Part shown: in pieces, positions 17,496 to 25,830 of the stretch | Layout of the letters: every line of letters begins with the position of its first letter | How positions within the stretch are numbered: position 1 is the first letter of the stretch | Source of the DNA: a virus | Length of the DNA stretch: 64,000 bases | IMG/VR virus record: IMGVR_UViG_3300029258_002750 | Coordinates: 211,102-275,101 of that record | Direction: 5' to 3' (one strand) | Made by a program: the position numbers and the translations under genes | Notes under the pieces: model-generated | What the model was told of the DNA's origin: nothing | Seen by the model: only the letters and a program-made list of their open reading frames with translations | The model's database searches: none

Positions 17496-19477
17496 TGGCG
17501 ATCTACCCCGTCGAGTTCTTCACCCTGGGCAACGCGCTACTCAACTACTCCGACGAGTGGCAGTCGGCGCCGCTCGTTCAGAAGTTCGGGGGGATGCCGA
17601 AAGGCGTCTACGTCGGATTCACGCCAACCGTGGCCTCGCCGGTGCTCAACCTGGTGACCGACGCCGCCGAGGGCTTCTCGCTCCTCAAGACAGCATCTCA
17701 GGACGATCCGGGAGGACTGACAGTCGCTCTGGACTCGAACATCTCCCTGGACTTCACGGGTCAGCCTCCAGGCGACTTCCCGCTTCACGTGATCGCGCGA
17801 GCCTCGTACACAGCCGACGGGTCAGCGCCGACCTCGGCCGAGATCATCACCAGGTCAGCTGGACCAGTGGCCCACGACGAGGTGCTAGTCTGCATCGTGA
17901 CCGGGAACGCCGGGGCGATGACGATCTCCTACCGGCTTGTGCTGAACTTCGGCCACTCCCACACGGTCGAGCTGGACGCCAGCCTCAACGGCACTTCTTC
18001 GATCGACGACAGCCACTCCCACACGGTCGTCGCCGGGGTCGTGCAGATGGCGTCCGGCCACACGCACTCCCTGGATATGCTGCGGGATGCGCCGCTGGCC
18101 TACGACGGTGTCGACTTCGGCTTCATGCCCGCCGGATCTGTCGAAGACCTCGCGACGGCCGTCGAGATCGTCAACGAGATGGCCGCAGCTCGGATCGGGC
18201 TGGATTCGACCGTCTACGACACGCTCTCCGAACGACTCGCTGCCGACCAGAGCGCGCCCTCGATGGGCGGTCGGTTGGGTTTCATCCTCGCGGCGCTACG
18301 AAGCAACGACTACCTGGTCGAGTCGGGCGATACCTCGGTCAACGTCTCGGGATCGTTCTCCGAGGTCAACCGGCTCCACAAGCCCGAGATCACTCTCGAC
18401 GGCCAGGGCGCCGAGGGTGTGCGCGGGGCCGTCTCGTCGCCCAACGACGACGTACGCAACATCGCGGTGGTGCTTGACGCGGTGACCGGATACCGGCTCC
18501 TCGACGATGACGACACTCGGCGAGTGATCTTCGGCCGCGTGACCGGCCCAGAGGAATCCACGCTCACCGGGACCTACAACTTCCTGAACGCCCAGAAGGC
18601 CGTGTCGATCACGGACGGCCAGGCGGTCGGAGAGCTGGAGGTTGGGGACACGATCATGGGTGTTGACGGCCTCTACTATGAGGTCGGGACGATCTTCTCT
18701 GACGAGCTGATCGAGCTGGTCGACGAGTACCAGGGGCCAAACGCCGCGTCGGGCGGCCTGACGAAGCGGCGCTGGACGCTGGAGCTGAAGAAGATCTCGG
18801 GCACGCTCGAGATCGATGCCGAGGCTGATGCGGCGACCACCATCCGGTTCATCTTCCCCGCCTTTGTGCCGCTCGAGACAGGCATGGCCGATCAGCGGCT
18901 CATTCACCACATGCCGGGCGGTAAGCCGCCGCTGCCCGACGCGACTACGACGCAGCGAGGCCGCGTGCTCTTGTCTCAGTCTGGCGCGAAGCTGGGCGCG
19001 ATCAATATCCAAAACGCGGGTGCACCGCTGGTTGGCGGACCGTTCCACACGATCAACTTCCGTGACGGAGGCGGCCAGGTCATCGAGACCGGCGATGGTG
19101 AGGTCACAGTCGGCGAGATCGGACCGACTGGACCAACAGGCGACCCCGGCATCCCGGGAGCCCCAGGACCAACCGGGCCGGATGGTGTTGGATTCGACGA
19201 GATCAACGTCTGGGAACTCAGCGGGTGGTTGCCCAGCTCCGGCTACAACTCGGGTGGCCCGAACACCTACAGCTTCCAGACGGGGATGGGGCACACGATC
19301 AGGGCCTTGTGCGGCGGCATCGCCTCGTGGGATGACGATGGCGTCTTCGAGACCAGTACGCCGGACGAGATCGAGATCATCGACATCACCGGCGTAGGAA
19401 CAGGCACCGGCCGGATCGAGATCACCCTGCGCAACGACACGCGCGCGAAGCTCTTCTTGTCATCGGCGGGGTCGTAA
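17495..19477 (+). CDS. Collagen-stalk tail fibre (copy 2 of 3)
   Basis: 660 aa, ATG in a TGATG junction. Same layout as the preceding gene: MPKGVYVGFTPTVASPVL near the start, FGFMPAGSVEDLATAVEIVN as anchor, AERLAADQ.. helix, shaft, a collagen run GPTGPTGDPGIPGAPGPTGP near 545-565, and a distinct C-terminal head. A His-rich insertion unique to this copy has three GHSHT/SHSHT-type motifs (about residues 149-195), which may bind metal. The C-terminal head differs from those of copies 1 and 3. Confidence 0.75.
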   Translation: MAIYPVEFFTLGNALLNYSDEWQSAPLVQKFGGMPKGVYVGFTPTVASPVLNLVTDAAEGFSLLKTASQDDPGGLTVALDSNISLDFTGQPPGDFPLHVIARASYTADGSAPTSAEIITRSAGPVAHDEVLVCIVTGNAGAMTISYRLVLNFGHSHTVELDASLNGTSSIDDSHSHTVVAGVVQMASGHTHSLDMLRDAPLAYDGVDFGFMPAGSVEDLATAVEIVNEMAAARIGLDSTVYDTLSERLAADQSAPSMGGRLGFILAALRSNDYLVESGDTSVNVSGSFSEVNRLHKPEITLDGQGAEGVRGAVSSPNDDVRNIAVVLDAVTGYRLLDDDDTRRVIFGRVTGPEESTLTGTYNFLNAQKAVSITDGQAVGELEVGDTIMGVDGLYYEVGTIFSDELIELVDEYQGPNAASGGLTKRRWTLELKKISGTLEIDAEADAATTIRFIFPAFVPLETGMADQRLIHHMPGGKPPLPDATTTQRGRVLLSQSGAKLGAINIQNAGAPLVGGPFHTINFRDGGGQVIETGDGEVTVGEIGPTGPTGDPGIPGAPGPTGPDGVGFDEINVWELSGWLPSSGYNSGGPNTYSFQTGMGHTIRALCGGIASWDDDGVFETSTPDEIEIIDITGVGTGTGRIEITLRNDTRAKLFLSSAGS

Positions 19478-21343
19478 ATGGCGAGCTTCCCTACATACGA
19501 CTTCACCGAAGAGTTCGTGAAGACTCGCTTCTTGGAGCCGTTCGCGGGTGATGCCATCAACGTGCGCGCGCTCGCCCTTCCGCGAGGTGTGTATCTGGGC
19601 TTCATCCCGCAGACGACGCCAGGCTCCGACATCCTGGTGCTGGCCACCGACCCGAACCACAACTTCTCCAAGCTGTCGGTCGGTTCCCAGACCAGGAAGA
19701 TGAACGTCGACCTCTTCACGGCCAACGATGTGGACCTGAACTTCAACGGACACACCGTGTTCCCGGTCTACGTGATCGCAAGGGCGGACTACCGAGACAA
19801 GATCGCGACCCAGGCCAAGATCCTGACGAGGGCGACGACCGCCTCCGGGCCACAGGAGGTGCTGATTTGCAAGGTGGACAAGGTCGGCGCTGACCTTACG
19901 GTCACGTACGACTTCCCGGACACGCGTCAGCCGCCGATCGCGTTCGACGGGCAAGTGGTCGGATTCATGCCTGACGACGCGATCACCGACCTGGAGATCG
20001 GCAACTCGACGCGGGCCGAGGTTACCGACGCGCGGCTGTCGGCGCACACGACGCCCGCGCCGCACCCGAGCCTGGCCGATCGTATCGAAGCCGATCTGGT
20101 CGGTCCGTCGATGGCCGACCGACTCGGCTACCGGCTCAGTCTCCTCGTCGGCAACCTGGTAACGGGGGTGGCCGGAACAGCGACGAATGTGTCCGGTTCG
20201 TTTGCGGCCACGAATCGCGAGTTCGCTCCTCTGATCGACGTCGTCCCCGGCGGAACAGAGACGGACGAGGGCGCGCTCACCGACCCTACCGACACGCTCC
20301 GCAACCTGTGTTTCGTCGTGGACGGAGGCACCGGCCAGCGGGTCGTCGACTCGACCAGCCGGGAGCCGATTTACGGCAGTCTCGTGTTCACGGAGTCGGC
20401 CCCCGGCTCCGACATCTCCGGCAACGTGTCCGGGACGATCAACTTCTACAACGGCACAACCACCGTCGATGGGACCGGCAACCCGTTCGCCTCCATCCAA
20501 GAGGGCGACCTGGTCAAGGCGACGAGTCCGCCTGGCGACGACAGGTGGTACGAGATCGCCGAGATCGACGACGCGAACAACGCCACGCTGGGAGCCGCCT
20601 TCCAAGGCGGGACGCCTGGAGGTCCGGCCATTCCCGTCGTCAATCCGCCGTTCCGTCGGTACACCCTGAACTTCTTCACCGTGTCGGGTGGTGCTCACTC
20701 GATGCCGGGTGGCAGCTCGATCAGGTTCCTCTTCCCGGCCTTCTACCGCGCCGACAGGTCGATCTTCGATGGGTGGCTGCTCCTCAAGCGGAACGGTGAG
20801 CTGCCGCCGGTGCCCGATGCGACCGAGTCCACGCCCGGCAAGGCGCTGCTCGCAGCCCCAGACGGCAAGGTGGGCTCGCTCAGATCGGTCGAGAACAACG
20901 GAACGCCGGTTGGCAACGACTACCACACGCTCAACTTCGTCTACGGCGGTGCCTCGGACGCTGGTCTGGGCGTGGCCGAGGTGTCGGTAATCGGCGCGAA
21001 GGGGCCGAAGGGGGCTGACTCGAACCCGGGTCCAACGGGGCCGCAGGGAGACCCCGGCTACGGCTTCACGAACTGCAACCCGTTCGAGAAGGATTCGTTG
21101 TGGGTCGGCCCTGGCCCGACGGTCTCGAAGTCGTTCACGGTCGATTTCAGCTCGGTGTCCCCGTCGATCTCTTCGATCCGACACGTCTGGGGCGGCCTCG
21201 CCGGATTGCGAGGGTTCAACCAGGGGAGAGAGATCAGAATCGACCACCTCAGCTTCTCCGGCTCGACGGGCCGGATCGACGGTCGCCTGATCGGCGCGGC
21301 CGAAAACATCTACTTCAAGCTATGGTTGGGGGCCTGCGAATGA
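19478..21343 (+). CDS. Collagen-stalk tail fibre (copy 3 of 3)
   Basis: 621 aa, ATG at the base after the preceding stop. It has the family opening (PRGVYLGFIPQTTPG), the anchor VVGFMPDDAITDLEIGNSTR, then AHTTPAPHPSLADRIEADLV, a shaft that keeps YTLNFFTVS and SIRFLFPAFY strands, and a collagen run (GAKGPKGADSNPGPTGPQGD) around 505-525 followed by a 95-residue head. The three copies are in tandem with no spacers. Common anchors and shafts with divergent heads suggest parallel receptor specificities. Confidence 0.75.
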   Translation: MASFPTYDFTEEFVKTRFLEPFAGDAINVRALALPRGVYLGFIPQTTPGSDILVLATDPNHNFSKLSVGSQTRKMNVDLFTANDVDLNFNGHTVFPVYVIARADYRDKIATQAKILTRATTASGPQEVLICKVDKVGADLTVTYDFPDTRQPPIAFDGQVVGFMPDDAITDLEIGNSTRAEVTDARLSAHTTPAPHPSLADRIEADLVGPSMADRLGYRLSLLVGNLVTGVAGTATNVSGSFAATNREFAPLIDVVPGGTETDEGALTDPTDTLRNLCFVVDGGTGQRVVDSTSREPIYGSLVFTESAPGSDISGNVSGTINFYNGTTTVDGTGNPFASIQEGDLVKATSPPGDDRWYEIAEIDDANNATLGAAFQGGTPGGPAIPVVNPPFRRYTLNFFTVSGGAHSMPGGSSIRFLFPAFYRADRSIFDGWLLLKRNGELPPVPDATESTPGKALLAAPDGKVGSLRSVENNGTPVGNDYHTLNFVYGGASDAGLGVAEVSVIGAKGPKGADSNPGPTGPQGDPGYGFTNCNPFEKDSLWVGPGPTVSKSFTVDFSSVSPSISSIRHVWGGLAGLRGFNQGREIRIDHLSFSGSTGRIDGRLIGAAENIYFKLWLGACE

Positions 21344-21942
21344 GGCACTACTTCGGATACCTGGCAGACGGCGCCTTGACCTCGATCGAGACCCACACGC
21401 CCGGCGGCTGGCCGCCCTGTGACTGCTCGCCTGGCTGCGAGGGTCTCTCCAACCCGGACTGCAAGCACGAGAATTCGACGACGCTTCGGGCGAGTCGGGC
21501 CAAGCACCGGCCGGACATCGTCGGCTACATCGCCTACGATTGTCCATGCCCAGCTGAGATGAAGCACTGCGCAGGTCACGTGAGCGTAGTCTTCGCCGAG
21601 AACTGGGTCGTGGACGGCAAGCTGACCCCCAAACCTGTGACGAAGCACTACATCGACGGCGAGGAGGTCACACAGGGCCAGACGATCGCGAGGCCGCCTG
21701 GCACCGAGCTGGAGTACAAGCTCGCGTCGCCTGGGATCCCAGATGGCACCAAGGTCAACTGCTCACAGGCCCGGTCTACGTGGGTTGCCCCCGAGGCCGA
21801 ATGGGAGATGGTCTTTACCAACGGCGAGACGCCGGTGAAGAGGCTGGTTGTGCCTGCCCAGGGCGCTGTCGGTATGGTCAAGGCCGCCGGGATGCTGGCG
21901 CGCGGCACTCGGTTTAGGATTCTCGGCTGGGCAGTAGGGTAA
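21340..21942 (+). CDS. Cysteine-rich protein of unknown function
   Basis: 200 aa from ATG 21340, overlapping the preceding stop (ATGA). The first 80 residues hold nine Cys in CDCSPGC, NPDCKHE, YDCPCP and KHCAGH groups, which may bind zinc or an iron-sulfur cluster. The rest is mostly beta (EWEMVFTNGETPVKRL). No signal peptide. It follows the three collagen fibres and precedes the lipoprotein gene. No family recognised; a fibre chaperone or metal-bearing virion part would both fit. Confidence 0.5.
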   Translation: MRHYFGYLADGALTSIETHTPGGWPPCDCSPGCEGLSNPDCKHENSTTLRASRAKHRPDIVGYIAYDCPCPAEMKHCAGHVSVVFAENWVVDGKLTPKPVTKHYIDGEEVTQGQTIARPPGTELEYKLASPGIPDGTKVNCSQARSTWVAPEAEWEMVFTNGETPVKRLVVPAQGAVGMVKAAGMLARGTRFRILGWAVG

Positions 21943-21986
21943 GCTGTTCGGCCCCAACAATCAGCCCACTGTGGGAGGAGGAAGAC
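21943..21986 (+). promoter_or_regulatory. Leader with strong ribosome site for the lipoprotein gene
   Basis: The 44-base gap ends with GGAGGAGGAAG (21974-21984) directly before GTG 21987, one of the strongest ribosome sites in the window. No clear -10/-35 pair was found. Confidence 0.4.
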
Positions 21987-22304
21987 GTGAGACGAGTTCT
22001 CGCTATGACGGTGCTGGTGGGCGTTCTGTTCTTGAGCGCCTGTGCTTGCGATCGTCATCCGGTGACGATGGTGAGCATCGACAGCTACGTCGAGTCCATC
22101 GAGAAGATCAAGGACAACCTGGAGAAGGACATCCGCCCCGGCTACTCGGAGGCGCTGGACGCGGCCGTCGAGGCCGAAGCGATCATCCCCGAGCTGAAGG
22201 AGGGACGGCTGGACGTCGTGGACGCCACGATCCTTCTCTGCGACGACTGTCTGACAGGCGCCGTCGAGGAGAAGAAGGCCGCCGAGGGCGGAGGTGACCA
22301 GTGA
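21987..22304 (+). CDS. Small lipoprotein (possible outer-membrane spanin-like or surface-exclusion factor)
   Basis: 105 aa, GTG 21987. Residues 1-20 form a lipoprotein signal peptide: basic start, hydrophobic core VLAMTVLVGVLFL, and lipobox LSAC, with a second Cys two residues on. The mature part is a charged helix (YVESIEKIKDNLEKDIRPGY) of about 70 residues. Export through the Sec/Lol route of a diderm host is implied. Lysis (o-spanin) and superinfection exclusion are both seen for phage lipoproteins; no inner-membrane partner is obvious, so I do not choose between them. Confidence 0.6.
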   Translation: MRRVLAMTVLVGVLFLSACACDRHPVTMVSIDSYVESIEKIKDNLEKDIRPGYSEALDAAVEAEAIIPELKEGRLDVVDATILLCDDCLTGAVEEKKAAEGGGDQ

Positions 22305-22822
22305 GCGACGAGTCCGCCCCGACCCCCGACCTGAAGGAGCAGGTCATCGCCATCGCCGAGCCGAAGCTCGTCGAGGCAGCCGACCGGATTCGCGGCAACT
22401 TCATGACGAAGTTCGGCGAGTTCGTCGAGGCAGCTCACAAGGACGAGCTGGAGGATCTGTTCAAGGGCGCGGCCGACGCCAAGGTCAAGTGTCTCGTGCA
22501 GACGGATCCCGAGAAGGCCCGGCAGTGGGCGCAGGTCTACGAGTCCAAGGTCCGCGCGATGGAGACGCTGGGCCTGGGCGCGAAGGTTGTCGCGGATGCC
22601 AAGGCCGCGAGCTTCCTGATGGAGACCGTGAACCTCGTCCTCGACACACTCGAGGACATCGCGATCAGCATCATCAAGGGCGTCACGGCCGGACTCGTGT
22701 CCGGCGCGATCAACGCCCTCACCGGCGGCGCAGCCGGGGCCGTGGGAGGAGGGATCGCGGGCGCGGTCGATTCCTTTCTCGACGCTGCTGGAGACGCCGC
22801 CACCGGACCCTCTGAGAGCTGA
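22301..22822 (+). CDS. Protein with glycine-zipper hydrophobic C-terminus, possibly membrane-active
   Basis: 173 aa, GTG overlapping the lipoprotein stop. Residues 1-105 are helical and charged. Residues about 118-162 are hydrophobic with regular Gly/Ala spacing (IIKGVTAGLVSGAINALTGG, then AAGAVGGGIAGAV), a glycine-zipper pattern found in membrane-inserting and pore-forming proteins. Coupled to the lipoprotein gene, it could be a holin-like or envelope-directed protein. No classic holin topology (two or three clear membrane spans plus a charged tail) is visible, so this remains inference. Confidence 0.45.
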   Translation: MSDESAPTPDLKEQVIAIAEPKLVEAADRIRGNFMTKFGEFVEAAHKDELEDLFKGAADAKVKCLVQTDPEKARQWAQVYESKVRAMETLGLGAKVVADAKAASFLMETVNLVLDTLEDIAISIIKGVTAGLVSGAINALTGGAAGAVGGGIAGAVDSFLDAAGDAATGPSES

Positions 22823-22841
22823 CGGGCTCAAGGACAGAACG

Positions 22842-23225
22842 ATGGCAGAGTTCACGATCGAACAGGTGGAGCAGCACGCCAAGGACGTGCTCGAGGTGTT
22901 CGAGGACGGCTGGCAGTGGACCGATCTCTTCGAGATCGTCCCGAAGGTGATGGAGATCGTCGAGGCGGTCGAGGGCATGACCGGCGCAGAGAAGGCTGCG
23001 GCGGCCGAGCAGATCCTCGACTACGTGATCGATGAGACCGACATCCCGTGGCTGCCGGACAGCCTCATCGACCCGATCCTCAAGAAGGGGGTCCGCTACA
23101 TGATGCCCGTCATCTGCAAGGCGGCGAAGGGCGGCGAGGACGGCTACGCGATCAACAACGACGCGGTCACCAGGCTGGGCGACCTCGCCCGCGACCCGGA
23201 GACCGGGGGCGCGGCCGAAGGGTAG
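22842..23225 (+). CDS. Small acidic protein of unknown function
   Basis: 127 aa, ATG 22842. Helical N-terminal half (EQHAKDVLEVFEDGWQWTDL), then a segment DIPWLPDSLIDPILKKGVRY at about 66-85 that resembles an amphipathic or membrane-surface helix preceded by a Pro-Trp turn, then an acidic tail. It closes a three-gene cluster with the lipoprotein and the glycine-zipper protein and is followed by a terminator-like hairpin. Confidence 0.5.
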   Translation: MAEFTIEQVEQHAKDVLEVFEDGWQWTDLFEIVPKVMEIVEAVEGMTGAEKAAAAEQILDYVIDETDIPWLPDSLIDPILKKGVRYMMPVICKAAKGGEDGYAINNDAVTRLGDLARDPETGGAAEG

Positions 23226-23250
23226 GACTCATCCCGTCTTGGGACAGCTT

Positions 23251-23281
23251 GGGGCGGCTCGCGGGGTACTCGGGCCGTCCC
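23251..23281 (+). terminator. Hairpin with T-rich tail after the lipoprotein cluster
   Basis: GGGGCGG (23251-23257) pairs with CCGTCCC (23275-23281) through seven bases with one G-U, followed by TTGTTGTTC. A competing pairing of GGGAC (23241-23245) with GTCCC (23277-23281) exists. A weak intrinsic terminator is likely. Confidence 0.4.
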
Positions 23282-23323
23282 TTGTTGTTCGGGCGCGTCC
23301 TGGTGCTCTCCCGCCTTGGGGCG

Positions 23324-23329
23324 CATAAT
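23324..23329 (+). promoter_or_regulatory. Candidate -10 element CATAAT
   Basis: CATAAT stands 20 bases before ATG 23350, in the gap after the hairpin. No good -35 lies 16-18 bases upstream, so this may be a phage-specific or activator-dependent promoter. Confidence 0.3.
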
Positions 23330-23349
23330 GGGGCACGGAGCTTCGGCTT

Positions 23350-24099
23350 ATGTCGATCAACACGCGCCTGAGCGACACGCAGGACATCTTCCGCGACGGC
23401 GAGCCGCGCGCGGCCTATATGTTCCCGGAGATGGTGAGCATCGCCGGGAACAAGAGGACGGGCGCGATCAGCGACGAGACGTTCGTCTTCCAGTACTGGC
23501 CGGAATCGCTCGACGACACCTACAACGTCGAGTACGCCCAGAAGCAGGTTCCGGGAGCGAGCCATCCGCTGCTTCAGTGGATCGGCGGGAGCGGCCGACA
23601 GATCACCTTCACGGCTCAGTTCACGGCCGAGTTGGACATGGGCGAGGAGCGCGGCGGCCTGAGCGTGCAGGCCAGCATCAACCAGGGGTTAGCTCGCATC
23701 GGGATGATGCCGTCCGACCGATACACGGTGGACATCCGAGCTGCGCTCTCGCGCCTGCGCTCGTTCATGATGGCCGACTACGGGACCCAGGCGAGCGGCC
23801 TCAACTCGTTAGCCAGCCCGCCCAAGAAGCTCTGGCTCGTGCTCGAGGGCTCGCTGCTCGGTGGCACCGACGACGCGATCCTGGTGGTCCTCCGCAGCGC
23901 CCCGATCACCTACGAGTCCTGGTTCCCGAACGGCCACCCGCGCATGGTCCAGGTCTCACTCACCTTCGACGAGATCGTCCAGCACTCGTCAGCTGGCAGG
24001 GGTCAGTCGTCGATCAAGTACATCGGCCGGACTCCGTTCGAGCAGGACGGCCGCAACTACCAGTACAGGGGCACCGTCGATAGGGTGCTGGGGCAGTAG
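23350..24099 (+). CDS. Baseplate/tail-tube-associated protein of the contractile-tail type (tentative)
   Basis: 249 aa, ATG 23350. The chain is a mixed-strand protein with FVFQYWPESLDDTYNVEY, VPGASHPLLQWIGGSGRQIT, an LSRLRSFMMADYG helix and a C-terminal AWF-type strand set (APITYESWFPNGHPRMVQVS, then LTFDEI). This run (SHPLLQW.GG......F....L.....P....L.......G.PR...V...F.E) resembles tail-tube-initiator or injection-system tube proteins that often carry LysM tails; none is seen here. It lies behind its own promoter-like site and well away from the baseplate operon. Family match is by eye and moderate. Confidence 0.5.
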   Translation: MSINTRLSDTQDIFRDGEPRAAYMFPEMVSIAGNKRTGAISDETFVFQYWPESLDDTYNVEYAQKQVPGASHPLLQWIGGSGRQITFTAQFTAELDMGEERGGLSVQASINQGLARIGMMPSDRYTVDIRAALSRLRSFMMADYGTQASGLNSLASPPKKLWLVLEGSLLGGTDDAILVVLRSAPITYESWFPNGHPRMVQVSLTFDEIVQHSSAGRGQSSIKYIGRTPFEQDGRNYQYRGTVDRVLGQ

Positions 24100-24115
24100 A
24101 TCCCAGGGGGCTTGA

Positions 24116-24433
24116 ATGGCAGGCACAGGCGAGACGAGCATTCGCTCCTACAACTACTTCGTGGACTCCACGATCCAGGGCGCTGGCACCTACACCGACA
24201 ACGTGTTGGTGTTCGAGGATCTGGACACGACCAACCCGTTCACGAGCCACTCGATCATGCTGGCGAACGACGCGGGATCCGACATCTACTTCCGCGTCGC
24301 GCCAGACACCGGCGGTCTACCGGACCACGGACGCGTGAAGGCTGGTGAGTCGCTGGTGCAGGACTTCCGGCGGCTGAAGGCCATCTACCTCAAGGGGACT
24401 CCGGGAGCCGCCTTCCGCTTCTGGGCCTGGTAG
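24116..24433 (+). CDS. Small beta-rich virion-type protein
   Basis: 105 aa, ATG 24116 with AGGGGGC upstream. It ends RLKAIYLKGTPGAAFRFWAW. That closing (an R..IYLKG turn followed by aromatic residues) is common in small beta-sandwich proteins encoded beside phage fibre genes. The middle part reads DIYFRVAPDTGG and VKAGESLVQDF. I assign it to the fibre region without a defined role. Confidence 0.5.
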   Translation: MAGTGETSIRSYNYFVDSTIQGAGTYTDNVLVFEDLDTTNPFTSHSIMLANDAGSDIYFRVAPDTGGLPDHGRVKAGESLVQDFRRLKAIYLKGTPGAAFRFWAW

Positions 24434-24447
24434 CGTCAGGAGGACCC

Positions 24448-24987
24448 GTGAGCGGTATCGGCAAGCGTGGCCCCGGGGGCTTCACCGTTGGCGCGCTCCA
24501 GGGCGTGCACGGCAATGAGCGCATCTTCGTTGCGGACATGCTCCAGGTGCCCGGCGGCACGTGGCCGGTCTCGTCCAACGCCCCGGTGGTCGCCGACTCC
24601 CCTTACTCGGCGTCCGGGCTAGCTCGAGCCTTCGTGGACTCCGGCGAGACCGGCGCCGGGTTCTCGCTCCAGATCCCGTCCGGCGTGACGACGATGGTCG
24701 TGAGGATGCCGGGCCGAGCCGGGGACGCTCCCGCTGTGGCCGGTGACGTCGTTGTACGCCTGCACGCGCGGGTGGGAGCTGGCGCGTGGTCAGGTCCGGT
24801 TGCCTTGGGGATCCTCGCTGTGCCCAACGACCTGGCGCAGAGCTGGTCGTTCTCCACGACGCTCGCTGGTCTGAGCCTGAGCCCGGGTGACGATGCGCAG
24901 TTCATCGTGAGTAGGAATCCGGCCTCAGGCTCGGACACCCTGGTGGGCCGTTGGTTCCTCTACGAGCTGGGGGTCAACTTCGCATGA
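24448..24987 (+). CDS. Beta-rich fibre-region protein of unknown function
   Basis: 179 aa, GTG 24448 with AGGAGG 24438-24443. N-terminal RGPGGFTVGALQGVHGNE is Gly rich; the rest alternates strands (VVVRLHARVGAGAWSGPVAL, FSLQIPSGVTTMVVRMPG) as in jelly-roll head domains. The stop overlaps the next start (ATGA), so it is probably co-translated with the following fibre protein. Confidence 0.45.
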   Translation: MSGIGKRGPGGFTVGALQGVHGNERIFVADMLQVPGGTWPVSSNAPVVADSPYSASGLARAFVDSGETGAGFSLQIPSGVTTMVVRMPGRAGDAPAVAGDVVVRLHARVGAGAWSGPVALGILAVPNDLAQSWSFSTTLAGLSLSPGDDAQFIVSRNPASGSDTLVGRWFLYELGVNFA

Positions 24988-25829
24988 GCAGTCTCGGCAG
25001 ACCCGGCTACAGCACGCTCGGCACTCCAGTCGATCCTGCTTCGCCGTCTGGCATCCTGATCGACCCGACCACCGAGATCGGCGGATCTCCCGCGCTCAAC
25101 GATGTCCTCAAGGGCGACGGCCTGGGCGGCTGGACCGTTGGCCCGGCGCCCGGCGCTGGCGGCATCACCTACAAAGGCACGTGGGACGCTTCTACGAATA
25201 CTCCCGCGCTCGCTTCTGGTGTTGGCACCCCGGGCGAATACTACATCGTCGCGGTCGGCGGAACCACGACCCTCGACGGTGTCAGCCTGTGGACCGTGGG
25301 CGACTGGGCTATCTTCAACGGGACCGCCTGGCAGAAGATCGACAACGACACCAGGCCGGACTACGGACCGCTTGCTGCCGATCCGGCAGGGACTTCGCCG
25401 GACGGCTCCAAGTACTACAACACCGCGCTCGACATGGAGATGCGCTACGACGCCACCCGCGCGAAGTGGGTCTCTGTTGAGGCCAAGGTGTGCACCTTCT
25501 CGAACTCGGGCTTCTTCGGAACAGCGGCCGGGGCTTACTACCGTGGTATCGGGGCCGTCACCGGGGCAGGCGCTACGGGGTACCTCTTGCCGCACAACGC
25601 AACTGTGGTGGCAATGGGCTACACCAGGACGGACACGGATGCGGCAACCTTCGAGGTGATGGACGATGGGGCCTCGGTCGCTACACTGGCGTCCTCGGCC
25701 GCGTCTGGCAAGAGCACCGCACTGAACGTGGACATCGCCTCCGACAGCGTGCTGTCCCTGCGGAACCAGTCCGGGGGGAACACCACCTCCGGGGTCCAGG
25801 CGTGGGTGAAGGTCCGGTGGAGGGCGTAG
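24984..25829 (+). CDS. Tail fibre protein with shared C-terminal KVRWR domain
   Basis: 281 aa from ATG 24984 in an ATGA junction. Residues about 60-120 carry the widespread phage fibre unit ITYKGTWDASTNTPALASG, then VSLWTVGDWAIFNGTAWQKI. A short link with KYYNTALDMEMRYDATRAKW leads to a 110-residue C-terminal domain (YYRGIGAVTGAG, TRTDTDAATFEVMDDG, ending VKVRWRA). The same link and domain end the next protein. Host-surface binding is inferred. Confidence 0.6.
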   Translation: MSSLGRPGYSTLGTPVDPASPSGILIDPTTEIGGSPALNDVLKGDGLGGWTVGPAPGAGGITYKGTWDASTNTPALASGVGTPGEYYIVAVGGTTTLDGVSLWTVGDWAIFNGTAWQKIDNDTRPDYGPLAADPAGTSPDGSKYYNTALDMEMRYDATRAKWVSVEAKVCTFSNSGFFGTAAGAYYRGIGAVTGAGATGYLLPHNATVVAMGYTRTDTDAATFEVMDDGASVATLASSAASGKSTALNVDIASDSVLSLRNQSGGNTTSGVQAWVKVRWRA

Positions 25830-25830
25830 C

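Noticed and set aside
19460-21247. Long minus-strand open frame opposite the third collagen fibre, and similar long antisense frames elsewhere
   Set aside because: High GC at third positions removes stops from antisense frames. They are Arg/Asp/Gly/Val rich, lack ribosome sites and show no motif.
15300-21343. CRISPR-like repetition
   Set aside because: Repeats are coding (collagen and fibre domains), not equal-spaced with unique spacers.
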